Source of the DNA: Macrostomum hystrix
Lineage: Eukaryota > Platyhelminthes > Macrostomidae
Reading direction: 5' to 3'
Assembly (NCBI GenBank): GCA_950097015.1
Contig: CATNEN010000025.1
Coordinates: 3,325,001-3,389,000 of the forward strand
DNA: 64,000 bases
Part shown: positions 12,095 to 25,600 of the stretch, one piece after another
How the letters are laid out: each line of letters begins with the position of its first letter
How positions within the stretch are numbered: the first letter of the stretch is position 1
Notes under the pieces: model-generated
What the model saw: the letters and a program-made list of their open reading frames with translations, nothing else
Databases searched by the model: none
Told to the model about the DNA's origin: nothing
Translations under genes and position numbers: made by a program

Positions 12095-12800
12095 TTCAGT
12101 TGAAATGCAATCGACATTCATTTAACATTCAATCCACATTCAATCGACATTAAATTGACATTCAATCGACATTCACTTAACATTCAATCTACACTCAATA
12201 TACATGACATTGACATTTAATCAGCATTCAATCGGAATCGAAATTCAATCGAAATTTAACATACTTTCAATCGACATCCAATCGACATTCAATCGACATC
12301 AAATCTACTTTCAATATACTCGTACATTCAATGTATATTCAATCCAATTTCAATCAACATTCAATCTACATTCAATCGTCATTCAATCGACATTCAATCC
12401 AATTTCAATCAACATTCAATCTACATTCAATCAACATTCAATCAACATTCTATCGACATTCAATCAACATTCTATCGACATTCAATCAACAATCAATCAA
12501 CATTCAATCTACATTCAATCTAAATTCAAATCGGAATTCACTCTGTATTAAATCTACATTCAATTTGCATTCAATCTACACTCAATCGACATTCAAATGA
12601 AATTAAACATTAAACCTACATTCAATCGACATTCAATCGACATTCAATTCACATTCAGTCGACATTCAATCTACTTCAATGCTTGGAATCTACATTCAAT
12701 CGATATTCAATGGACATTCAATCTACATTTAATCTGCGTTTAATCGAAATTTAATCGACATTTAATCAACAAAAACTTTTACATCCAACACACATTCAAT
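12095..12800. repeat. degenerate 11-bp repeat
   Basis: About 60 imperfect copies of GACATTCAATC, with many substitutions and some 1-bp slips. Much older or less homogenised than its neighbours. Confidence 0.9.
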
Positions 12801-13385
12801 CGAAGTCATAATACAATAATTAGTCATGTTTTGCCATTCATTCAATTTTATAATTGTAGAGTTTTCAACAGGCTTGACAACAAAAAATTTACACGTCATC
12901 TCTGTTCCTTCCTCCATGCCTATTCGCTACCACAGTCTCCTAAAAGAAGATATTTTGCAATCTCATCAAAGGTTCAGTTTAAAATATGTTCGATTCCATT
13001 CTGTCCCTGCATTGCACTCTTCTGCAATTCTCAGATACTGTCCGCCGTGTCTAGTACTTACTGCTAGTAGTTGCATTAATAAATCAAATTAGGACTAGCC
13101 AGCAAGCGAGCCACTGCCCTTGTCTGCGCACCCACCTCACTCCGTTCTGTGTAGTTTCAAATTCTGCAGCCGCTTTTCAGGGGGCTGGCAGGAAAACAGT
13201 GAAGTGAATATTGACAAAAGCAACAAAAGCTGCAGAATGGTTAAATAAGGGGCAACTAGAATGATAGCCGGTGGCCACTGCACATTGCTCTAGAATGGTA
13301 TTGCTGCTTTTTTCTATCGGTTAAGCTTCATACCCAATGCACTTTCTTAACATCTTTGTCCCCCTTTATCCTCATTTTACCTCTC
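12801..13385. other. unique DNA with no gene seen
   Basis: Two overlapping frames of 78-88 codons (12826-13092), no motifs. Confidence 0.4.
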
Positions 13386-14640
13386 TGATCCAATCTATCA
13401 ATCTACTATCATTTCCAATCCTATCCAATCCTATCTAATCCAATCCTATCCAATCCTATCCAATCCAATCCAATCCTATCCTATCCTATCCTATCCTATC
13501 CTATCCTATCCTATCCTATCCTATCCTATCCTATCCTATCCTATCCTATCCTATCCTATCCTATCCAATCCTATCTTATCCTATCCTATCCTATCCTATC
13601 CTATCCTATCCTATCCTATCCTATCCTATCCTATCCTATCCTATCCTATCCTATCCAATCCTATCTTATCCTATCCTATCCAATCCTTTCCAATCCTATT
13701 CAACCCAATCCTATTCAATCCTATCCAATCCTATCCAATCCTATTCAATCCAATCCTATCGAATCCTATCCTATTCAATCCAATCCTATCCTATCCTATC
13801 GAATCCTATCCAATCCAGTCCTATCCAATCCTATCCTATTCAATCCAATCCTATCCCATCCTATCCAATCCTATCCAATCTTATCCAATCGTATCCAATC
13901 CTATCCAATCCTATCCAATCCTATCCTATCCAATCCTATCCTATCCAATCCTATCCAATCCTATCCAATCCTATCCTATCCAATCCTATCCTATCCAATC
14001 TTATCCTATCCTATCCTATCCAATCCTATCCAATCCTATCCAATCCTATCTAATCCCACCCAATCCTATCCTATCCTATCCAATATTATCCAATCCTATC
14101 CAATCCTATCCAATATTATCCAATCCTATCCAATCCTATCCAATCCTATCGAATCCTATCCTTTACTATCCAATCCAATCCTATCCAATCCTATCCAATC
14201 CAATACTATCCAATCCTATCCCATCCTATCCTATCCTACGCAATCATTTCCAATCCTATCCAATCCTATCCAATCCAATCCTATCCAATCCTATCCAATC
14301 CAATACTATCCAATCCTATCCAATCCAATCCTATCCAATCCTATCCAATCCAATACTATCCAATCCTATCCAATCCAATACTATCCAATCCTATCCAATC
14401 CAATCCTATCCAATCCTATCCTATCCTATCCTATTCAATTCAGTCCTACCCTATCCTATCCTATTCAATCCAATCCTATTCTATGCTATCCAGTCCTATC
14501 CAATCCTATCCTATCCTATCCTATTCGATTCAGTCCTACCCTATCCTATCCTATTCAATCCAATCCTATTCTATGCTATCCAATCCTATCCAATCCTATC
14601 CAGTCCTATCCTATCATAGTCTATGCTATCCCTTCCTCTC
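13386..14640. repeat. pentanucleotide array CCTAT/CCAAT
   Basis: About 250 five-base units. The first part (13440-13680) is nearly pure CCTAT; the rest alternates CCAAT and CCTAT, giving a 10-bp higher-order unit, with longer 30-60 bp repeats near 14170-14580. Confidence 0.97.
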
Positions 14641-15361
14641 CAATCTTCTCTTCTGCTCATCTCTCTAGCGTCTCGCTTGTATCTCCTTATCTATCATTTG
14701 TTTCATGTACTCAATATTCCTGCAGCTATCCAAATGTAACTATTTGAACACTGGCTTTTTGGGACCACAGCTGGGGCGGAATTATTCACAGGCTAAAATA
14801 AAAGGATATTGAATTTTAGTCCACCTGGATAGACGATCGAGTAGATTTTTGTCGGGACACATGACAGATATGGCAGGTGCAAATCAGATTTTTAGCACGA
14901 CAATTAGTAGCTTAACACAAGAAATAATACAAGGGGGAATTTCAAATACCCACATTTTTTACCCACATTTGAAATATCCCCATGGGGGTCTACGGGTGAC
15001 TGCTGGGGGTTCGCCCCCAATAAAATATTATAGTTTTTCTATCGCCTAGTAAGCTTGTTCGAGTATGCACTACTCGAACATTAATTTTGTCTTTAAATCT
15101 AAACAAACTTCACAGTTTCTGAGCAAACACAAACACAATTAGCATATTAGCGGAATAGCCAAATTTCATCAATACGACTGTATTTTCGATCGCTCGGTCG
15201 AGTCTACACAAGAATGTAGCAAAATAAAGCAGTTTGCTAGATAAGAAAGCTATTACATCTCGATTCCCATAAGCAGCCTTCATTCTCTAGTTCGTCCTCT
15301 GTTGAGGCAAGTGATATTCTATTTCCTTTCTTGGCTTGAGCGTTATAGAGTGCCTGCCTTA
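14641..15361. other. unique DNA with inverted repeats
   Basis: Holds the hairpin cluster at 14934-15019 (listed separately). No gene seen. Confidence 0.4.
14934..15019. repeat. two potential hairpins
   Basis: GGGGGAATTTCAAAT (14934-14948) pairs imperfectly with ATTTGAAATATCCCC (14967-14981) around a loop holding two copies of ACCCACATTT-like sequence. Just after, TGGGGG-TTCG-CCCCCA (15004-15019) is a perfect 6-bp stem with a TTCG loop. This could be a small MITE end or an RNA structure; neither is shown. Confidence 0.5.
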
Positions 15362-15830
15362 CTCAGTCTCATGTTTATTCTCATACTCAGTCTCATGTTT
15401 ATTCTCATACTCAGTCTCATGTTTATTCTCATACTCAGTCTCATGTTTATTCTCATACTCAGTCTCATGTTTATTCTCATACTCAGTCTCATGTTTATTC
15501 TCATACTCAGTCTCATGTTTATTCTCATACTCAGTCTCATGTTTATTCTCATACTCAGTCTCATGTTTATTCTCATACTCAGTCTCATGTTTATTCTCAT
15601 ACTCAGTCTCATGTTAATCTCATACTCAGTCTCATGTTATTCTCATACTCAGTCTCATGTTCATTCTCATACTCAGTCTCATGTTTATTCTCATACTCAG
15701 TCTCATGTTTATTCTCATACTCAGTCTCATGTTAATCTCATACTCAGTCTCATGTTTATTCTCATACTCAGTCTCATGTTTATTCTCATACTCAGTCTCA
15801 TGTTTATTCTCATACTCAGTCTCATACTCA
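15362..15830. repeat. 24-bp repeat, about 19 copies
   Basis: Unit ACTCAGTCTCATGTTTATTC plus TCAT; eight-codon periodicity. Merges on the right into the CTCATT-type array. Confidence 0.96.
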
Positions 15831-16318
15831 TTCTCATACTCAGTCTCAAGCTCCTTATCATACTCATTCTCATACTCATTCTCATACTAATTCGCATACT
15901 CGTTCCCATGCTCATACTCATTATCATACTCATTCTCATTCTCATACTCATTCTCATACTCGTTCTCATGCTCATTATCATACTACGGCTCGCAATTCTC
16001 ATGCTCAGTCTCATACTCATTCTCATACTCATTCTCATACTCAGTCTCATACTCAGTCTCATGCTCAGTCTCATACTCAGTCTCATGCTCAGTCTCATAC
16101 TCATTCTCATACTCATTCTCATACTCAGTCTCATACTCATTCTCCTACTAATGCGCATGCTCATTCTCATACGTCGTACTAATTCGCATACTCGTTCCCA
16201 TGCTCATACTCATTATCATACTCATTCTCATTCTCATACTCGTTCTCATACTCATGCTCATACTTATTCTCATACTCATCCATCACGTTCTCATTATCAT
16301 TCTGACACTCATGCCCAC
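15831..16318. repeat. degenerate CTCATT/CTCATA hexamer array
   Basis: Same hexamer family as 16918-20002 but more diverged, with CTCAGT, CTCGTT and CTAATT variants. It ends 300 bp upstream of the GPCR start codon, so the first exon sits between two arrays of one hexamer family. Confidence 0.92.
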
Positions 16319-16369
16319 TGTTGATCCCCGCTGAATCGTGTTCCCATTTGCCATCATAGTCGGTGTAGT

Positions 16370-16615
16370 CCTCTGTCCGGTCATCAGCAATCAGCCGCTC
16401 TCTCTGATTGGTCGACGGAGCAAGCAAATTGCCAAATCTACAGAGCGAATGGACACAGAGGAGGAGTTTAAAAGTCAAGCGAAATCGACATAAAGAAAGT
16501 CCAGCAAAGTGGGAAGCGCAGAGTGATTGACAAGTCAACACGATTCCACTATAATTAACAACTGTTAAAAATTTCAGATACTGGATAAAACAAAAACAAA
16601 ACAAGTCAACAGACA
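16370..16615 (+). promoter_or_regulatory. promoter/5' UTR region of the GPCR gene
   Basis: Unique 250-bp island between two CTCATT arrays. A TATA-like gtttaaaagt lies at 16466-16475. An acceptor-like aaaaatttcag ends at 16577, 38 bp before the ATG; it could be a 5' UTR intron or a spliced-leader acceptor. Both readings are inference. Confidence 0.35.
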
Positions 16616-16675
16616 ATGCGGCCTCAAATTGCTCTAAGCGTCCTTTTGCTGCTACAACTCAGCTGGATGAGTGCA
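16616..16675 (+). CDS. GPCR exon 1a: signal peptide
   Basis: 20 codons, ending phase 0 at a perfect donor (gca/gtaagt). Hydrophobic core ALSVLLLLQLSW. Joined to exon 2 it gives SWMSA-SADE, with an A-S-A signal-peptidase site. First exon by inference: right signal, phase and strand, but 16.2 kb from exon 2. Confidence 0.7.
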
Positions 16676-19600
16676 GTAAGTTATCTATCGCTCATTTCCT
16701 AGAGCGTAGAATTATTCGCTCTCTACTTCTCCCTCCACTCTCAAACTCGCCGCTGTCTACTTCTCACTCCACTCTCAAACTCGCCGCTGTCTACTTCTCA
16801 CTCCACTCTCAAACTCGCCGCTGTCTACTTCTCACTCCACTCTTAAACTCGCCGCTGTCTACTTCTCACTCCGAACTCAAACTTTCCACTCTCTACGCTA
16901 TCTACTCACTCCACACTCAAACTCATTCTCATTCTCATACTCATTCTCATACTCATTCTCATACTCATACTCATTCTCATACTCATTCTCATACTCATTC
17001 TCATTCTCATACTCATTCTCATACTCATTCTCATTCTCATACTCATTCTCATACTCATTCTCATACTCATTCTCATACTCATTCTCATTCTCATTCTCAT
17101 TCTCATACTCATTCTCATACTCATTCTCCTACTCATTCTGATACTCATTCTCATACTCATTCTCATTCTCATTCTCATACGCATTCTCATACTCATACTC
17201 ATTCTCATACTCATTCTCATACTCATACTCATTCTCATACTCATTCTCATACTCATTCTCATTCTCATACTCATTCTCATACTCATTCTCATTCTCATAC
17301 TCATTCTCATACTCATACTCATTCTCATACTCATTCTCATACTCATTCTCATTCTCATACTCATTCTCCTACTCATTCTGATACTCATTCCCATACTCAT
17401 TCTCATACTCATTCTCATACGCATTCTCAGACTTATTCTCATTCTCATACTCATACTCATACTCATTCTCATTCTCATACTCATTTTTATTCTCATTCTC
17501 ATACTAATTCTCATTCTCATTCTCATTCTCATACTCATACTAATTCTCATACTCATTCTCATTCTCATTCTCATTCTCATACTCATTCTCATTCTCATTC
17601 TCATACTCATTCTCATTCTCATTCTCATTCTCATTCTCATTCTCATACTCATTCTCATTCTCATACTCATTCTCATTCTCATTCTCATACTCATTCTCAT
17701 TCTCATACTCATTCTCATTCTCATTCTCATACTCATTCTCATTCTCATACTCATTCTCATTCTCATTCTCATTCTCATACTCATTCTCATTCTCATTCTC
17801 ATTCTCATTCTCATACTCATTCTCATTCTCATTCTCATACTAATTCTCATTCTCATTCTAATTCTCATACTCATACTAATTCTCATACTCATTCTCATAC
17901 TCATTCTCAGACTTATTCTCATTCTCATACTCATACTCATACTCATTCTCATTTTCATACTCATCTTTATTCTCATTCTCATTCTCATACTCATTCTCAT
18001 ACTAATTCTCATTCTCATTCTCATTCTCATACTCATACTAATTCTCATACTCATTCTCATTCTCATTCTCATACTCATTTCCATTCTCATTCTCATTCTC
18101 ATTCTCATTCTCATACTCATTCTCATTCTCATTCTCATACTCATTCTCATTCTCATTCTCATTCTCATACTCATTCTCATTCTCATTCTCATTCTCATTC
18201 TCATACTCATACTAATTCTCATACTCATTCTCATTCTCATTCTCATACTCATTCTCATTCTCATTCTCATACTCATTCTCATTCTCATTCTCATTCTCAT
18301 TCTCATTCTCATACTCATACTCATTCTCATTCTCATACTCATTCTCATTCTCATTCTCATTCTCATTCTCATTCTCATTCTCATACTCATTCTCATTCTC
18401 ATACTCATTCTCATTCTCATTCTCATTCTCATTCTCATTCTCATTCTCATTCTCATACTCATTCTCATTCTCATTCTCATTCTCATTCTCATTCTCATAC
18501 TCATTCTCATTCTCATACTCATTCTCATTCTCATTCTCATACTCATTCTCATTCTCATACTCATTCTCATTCTCATTCTCATACTCATTCTCATTCTCAT
18601 ACTCATTCTCATTCTCATTCTCATTCTCATACTCATTCTCATTCTCATTCTCATTCTCATTCTCATACTCATTCTCATTCTCATTCTCATACTAATTCTC
18701 ATTCTCATTCTAATTCTCATACTCATACTAATTCTCATACTCATTCTCATACTCATTCTCAGACTTATTCTCATTCTCATACTCATACTCATACTCATTC
18801 TCATTCTCATACTCATCTTTATTCTCATTCTCATTCTCATACTCATTCTCATACTAATTCTCATTCTCATTCTCATTCTCATACTCATACTAATTCTCAT
18901 ACTCATTCTCATTCTCATTCTCATACTCATTTCCATTCTCATTCTCATACTCATTCTCATTCTCATTCTCATTCTCATTCTCATACTCATTCTCATTCTC
19001 ATTCTCATTCTCATTCTCATTCTCATTCTCATTCTCATACTCATTCTCATTCTCATTCTCATTCTCATTCTCATACTCATTCTCATTCTCATTCTCATAC
19101 TAATTCTCATTCTCATTCTAATTCTCATACTCATACTAATTCTCATTCTCATTCTCATTCTCATTCTCATACTCATTCTCATTCTCATTCTCATACTCAT
19201 TCTCATTCTCATTCTCATTCTCATTCTCATTCTCATACTCATTCTCATTCTCATACTCATTCTCATTCTCATTCTCATTCTCATTCTCATTCTCATACTC
19301 ATTCTCATTCTCATTCTCATACTCATTCTCATTCTCATTCTCATTCTCATACTCATTCTCATTCTCATTCTCATTCTCATTCTCATACTCATACTAATTC
19401 TCATACTCATTCTCATTCTCATTCTCATACTCATTCTCATTCTCATTCTCATTCTCATTCTCATACTCATTCTCATTCTCATTCTCATTCTCATTCTCAT
19501 TCTCATTCTCATTCTCATTCTCATACTCATTCTCATTCTCATTCTCATACTCATTCTCATTCTCATTCTCATTCTCATTCTCATTCTCATACTCATTCTC

Positions 19601-22600
19601 ATTCTCATACTCATTCTCATTCTCATTCTCATTCTCATTCTCATTCTCATACTCATTCTCATTCTCATTCTCATACTCATTCTCATTCTCATTCTCATTC
19701 TCATACTCATTCTCATTCTCATTCTCATTCTCATTCTCATACTCATACTAATTCTCATACTCATTCTCATTCTCATTCTCATACTCATTCTCATTCTCAT
19801 TCTCATACTCATTCTCATTCTCATTCTCATTCTCATTCTCATTCTCATACTCATACTCATTCTCATTCTCATACTCATTCTCATTCTCATTCTCATTCTC
19901 ATTCTCATTCTCATTCTCATACTCATTCTCATTCTCATTCTCATTCTCATTCTCATTCTCATACTCACACTCATTCTCATTCTCATTCTCATTATCATAA
20001 GTATACTTCTCCGCTTTCTACTTCTCACTCCACTCTCAAACTCTCCGCTCTCTACTTCTCACCGGAATGTATCGTTTCCCTTGACCTCGAATATCAACAT
20101 GCAGAGCTTTAATTAATCGAAATTGTCACTAAACAGCCTAGCTAAAAACGATTAAGTACCGAAATTATATGTTTCTCTTTTCCCTGTACTCAGGCTGTAA
20201 CTGGCCAGAAAATAATTTTAATTGTATTGCTAGGTTTGGCTTTCTGTCTATTATTCTAGACTGCCTGTACCGATTTTTTGTGGCACCAGAAGCTAAATAA
20301 GAGAAAAGCAGAAAATTTACTCGCTTCCAACGAAACTGCTTTCACTGTTTCCTAGATTGAACAACTTTTTTAGAGACAGTTTTTCAAGTACTATTGTCAG
20401 ATTTTAGACTTTGATTCTCTCCTAATTAATCTAAACTTAAGTTAGCTTAGAGAAACTGCTTCTTTAGAAAAATACAAATATAATGATACTTTTTCTAGCA
20501 ATCAAATGGAATTGTCAAATAGAATAGAAGGGTAATGACCGATGTACTAAATGACCTTCAGAGAGGGTAATGACTGGTGTATTGAATGACTTTCAGAGAG
20601 GCTAATGACCGATGTACTGAATGACTTTCTAAGAGGGTAATGACTGATGTACTGAATGACTTTCTAAGAGGGTAATGACTGATGTACTGAATGACTTTCA
20701 GAGAGGGTAATGACCGATGTACTGAATGACCTTCAGAGAGGGTAATGACCGATGTACTAAATGACCTTCAGAGAGGGTAGTGACCAATGTACTGAATGGC
20801 CTTCAGAGAGGGTAATGACTGATGTACTGAATGACTTTCTAAGAGGGTAATGACTGATGTACTGAATGACTTTCTAAGAGGGTAATGACTGATGTACTAA
20901 ATGACCTTCAGAGAGGGCAATGACCGATGTACTGAATGACCTTCAGAGAGGGTAATGACCGATGTACTGAATGGCCTTCAGAGAGTGTAATGACCTATGT
21001 ACTGAATGACTTTCAGAGAGGGTAATGATCTATGTACTGAATGACTTTCAGAGAGGGTAATGATCTATGTACTGAATGACGTTCAGAGAGTGTAATGACC
21101 GATGTACTGAATGACTTTCAGAGAGGCTAATGACCGATGTACTAAATGACCTTCAGAGAGGGTAATGACCGATGTACTTAATGACCTTCAGAGAGGGTAG
21201 TGACCAATGTACTGAATGGCCTTCAGAGAGTGTAATGACCTATGTACTGAATGACTTTCAGAGAGGGTAATGATCTATGTACTGAATGACTTTCAGAGAG
21301 GGTAATGATCTATGTACTGAATGACGTTCAGAGAGTGTAATGACCGATGTACTGAATGACTTTCAGAGAGGCTAATGACCGATGTACTAAATGACCTTCA
21401 GAGAGGGTAATGACCGATGTACTGAATAAATTTCACAGAGGGTAATGACCGATGTACTGAATGACCTTCAGAGAGGGTAATGACCGATGTACTAAATGAC
21501 CTTCAGAGAGGGTAATGACCGATGTACTTAATGACCTTCAGAGAGGGTAGTGACCAATGTACTGAATGGCCTTCAGAGAGGGTAATGACTGATGTACTAA
21601 TTGACCTTCAGAGAGGGCAATGACCGATGTACTGAATGACCTTCAGAGAGGGTAATGACCGATGTACTAAATGACCTTCAGAGAGGGTAATGACCGATGT
21701 ACTTAATGACCTTCAGAGAGGGTAGTGACCAATGTACTGAATGGCCTTCAGAGAGGGTAATGACTGATGTACTAATTGACCTTCAGAGAGGGCAATGACC
21801 GATGTACTGAATGACCTTCAGAGAGGGTAATGACCGATGTACTAAATGACCTTCAGAGAGGGTAGTGACCAATGTACTGAATGGCCTTCAGAGAGGGTAG
21901 TGACCAATGTACTGAATGGCCTTCAGAGAGGGTAATGATCTATGTACTGAATGACTTTCAGAGAGTGTAATGACCGATGTACTGCATGACTTTCAGAGAG
22001 GCTAATGACCGATGTACTAAATGACCTTCAGAGAGGGTAATGACTGGTGTATTGGATTACTTTCAGAGAGGCTAATGACCGATGTACTGAATGACGTTCA
22101 GAGAGTGTAATGACCGATGTACTGAATGACTTTCAGAGAGGGTAATGACCGATGTACTAAATGACCTTCAGAGAGGGTTATTACTGGTGTATTGAATGAC
22201 TTTCAGAGAGGCTAATGACCGATGTACTGAATGACGTTCAGAGAGTGTAATGACCGATGTACTGAATGACTTTCAGAGAGTGTAATGACCGATGTACTGA
22301 ATGACTTTCAGAGAGGGTAATGACCGATGTACTGAATGACCTTCAGAGAGGCTAATGACCGATGTACTGAATGACCTTCAGAGAGGCTAATGACCGATGT
22401 ACTGAATGACCTTCAGAGAGGCTAATGACCGATGTACTGAATGACCTTCAGAGAGGCTAATGACCGATGTACTGAATGACCTTCAGAGAGGCTAATGACC
22501 GATGTACTGAATGACCTTCAGAGAGGCTAATGACCGATGTACTGAATGACCTTCAGAAAGGGTAATGACCGATTAACTGAATTACCGTAGGATTGGATAT

Positions 22601-25600
22601 TAGCCAGTGTCAATATCCTATCGTACTTTAGGATCTCTAAGGTCTAAGGTAGATGCTTATAATGTTTTCAATATACTATAAACATTATGACAAAAAAGAA
22701 ACTTACATAAGAGTTGGACTTTTTCAGTAATAACACATAAACATAGCTGCACGTACTGACAGACGGCAAAATTTGAACACTGGCAAAGCTGCACCTTTTG
22801 TAGAAACCAAATTCTTCTAGTCTTCTGTTCTCAAGTCCGTAGCTAATTTGGCACGGTTCAGTCGTTTTATTATTATGATTATTATGATTATTATGATTAT
22901 TATGATTATTATGATTAGTTCTTTTAACAAAATGATCAGTCCTGTAGATTTCATAAAGCAGCCAAGTCTATGACTTTGATTCGCTTATTTTTGTCTAGAA
23001 GAATATCGTGACAGAAAAATAACTACTTTTGCCTATAAAACTATAGAAAAGTACGAGTATTTTATTCAGACGAACGACTTTTTAGATGATGACTAATGAA
23101 GCTTGTGTAATGATGACCAATTAAGCTTGTGTAATGATGACAAATTAAGCTTGTGTAATGATGACAAATTAAGCTTGTGTAATGATGACTAATTAAGCTT
23201 GTGTAATGATGACTAATTAAGCTTGTGTAATGATGACTAATTAAGCTTGTGTAATGATGACTAATTAAGCTTGTGTAATGATTACTAATGAAGCTTGTGT
23301 AATGATGACTAATGAAGCTTGCGTAATGATGACTAATGAAGCTTGTGTAATGATGACTAATGAAGCTTGTGTAATGATGAATAATGAAGCTTGTGTAATG
23401 ATGACTAATGAAGCTTGTGTAATGATGACTAATGAAGCTTGTGTAATGATGACTAATGAAGCTTGTGTAATGATGACTAATGAAGCTTGTGTAATGATGA
23501 CTAATGAAGCTTGTGTAATGATGACTAATGAAGCTTGTGTAATGATGACTAATGAAGCTTGTGTAATGATGACTAATGAAGCTTGTGTAATGATGACTAA
23601 TGAAGCTTGTGTAATGATGAATAATGAAGCTTGTGTAATGATGAATAATGAAGCTTGTGTAATGATGAATAATGAAGCTTGTGTAATGATGAATAATGAA
23701 GCTTGTGTAATGATGAATAATGAAGCTTGTGTAATGATGAATAATGAAGCTTGTGTAATGATGACTAATTAAGCTCGTGTAATGATGACAAGTTTAGCTT
23801 GTGTAGTATATAGGTTTCTTTATTGAATGCGTATTTTACTTAGTTTTACTGCGCGTTAAGAAATCTACAAATTGAGCTACTGCAATGAGTACAACTTACC
23901 CTACAACTCAAGGTTTTTCTCGCTAATTGTGTTCGCTAATTGCATACCCACATGCACTTACCTATTGTTACTTCACTCGCGCCACTACTATTCTTATTTC
24001 ACCTCCTGACTGACCGGAAATACACATTTAGTTCTCGTCAGAAGGAATGGACACCTGACACCTCCTGGGGGGGCAGGTGGAGGCCGTGGGTGTTAGGCTC
24101 CCCTCTGCTGTGCGGGCGGAGTGGGATCTAGTGTCGTTGTGGAGTGACGAGATTAACAAATAGATAAGAAGATAGCGACGTAGATCAAAATTGCGACGTT
24201 GATAAACAAATTGACGTTTACAAACGTCAATCGACGTTAGTAAGGCGCTAATGAAATTTTAGACGTTGATAAAATTTCGAAAATTATTAACTATTCCGAC
24301 TTAATCTTCATTGATGCTGGATATTAAATGATAAAAAATTAAGTACACTTTGCCGGAAAAAAATCGTGAAAGAGTTTTGAATGACGCACTCGAAAAGTCA
24401 TTGAATTTCGAAGAAAATATCTGTGTCTTTAGCAAGTTTAGCCTGGATTAAGTGTTGAAGGCTTAAGTTTGGAAGGCTTTTGAAGGGCCAGGATCAGCTG
24501 TTGTGAATAGAAATTTCATCGCGGCTGTGCTAATCCTCACTGACTCTGAGCCACATGGTGTCAGATTTCGATTCAGAATTTTTTTAAATCCCAACAGCTT
24601 GAAAAGCCAACTGAGCGCTTCGACCTCTGACGGACGCTACGTTTTTGAATTCTAATAAAATCTACCACTTCTGATGGGAAAAGTAAACTCTATCTCTACT
24701 CCAATCTCTACTCCAGTCTCTACTCCAATCTCTACTCCAGTCTCTACTCCAATCTCTACTCCAATCTCTACTCCAGTCTCTACTCCAGTCTCTACTCCAA
24801 TCTCTACTCCAATCTCTACTCCAGTCTCTACTCCAATCTCTACTCCAGTCTCTACTCCAATCTCTACTCCAATCTCTAATCCAGTCTCTACTCCAGTCTC
24901 TACTCCAATCTCTACTCCAATCTCTACTCCAGTCTCTACTCCAGTCTCTACTCCAATCTCTACTCCAATCTCTACTCCAGTCTCTACTCCAATCTCTACT
25001 CCAGTCTCTACTCCAATCTCTACTCCAGTCTCTACTGCAGTCTCTACTCCAATCTCTACTCCAGTCTCTACTCCAATCTCTACTCCAATCTCTACTCCAG
25101 TCTCTACTCCAATCTCTACTCCATCTCTACTAGAACCTCTACTCCAATCTCTACTCCAATCTCTACTCCAATCTCTACTCCATCTCTACTAGAACCTCTA
25201 CTCCAATCTCTACTCAAATCTCTACTCCAATTTCTACTCCAGTCTCTACTCCAATCTCTACTCCAATCTCTACTCCAATCTCTACTTCATCTCTACTAGA
25301 ACCTCTACTCCAATCTCTACTCCAATCTCTACTCCAATCTCTACTCCAGTCTCTACTCCATCTCTACTAGAACCTCTACTCCATCTCTACTCCATCTCTA
25401 CTAGAACCTCTACTCCAATCTCTACTCAAATCTCTACTCCAATCTCTACTCCAGTCTCTACTCCATCTCTACTAGAACCTCTACTCCATCTCTACTCCAT
25501 CTCTACTAGAACCTCTACTCCAATCTCTACTCAAATCTCTACTCCAATCTCTACTCCAGTCTCTACTCCATCTCTACTAGAACCTCTACTCCATCTCTAC

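Noticed and set aside
16906-20028. 1040-codon open frame of Met/Arg/Ser on the minus strand
   Set aside because: Pure translation of the CTCATT hexamer array (period 6, so frames stay open); it lies in a GPCR intron and has no start or splice context.
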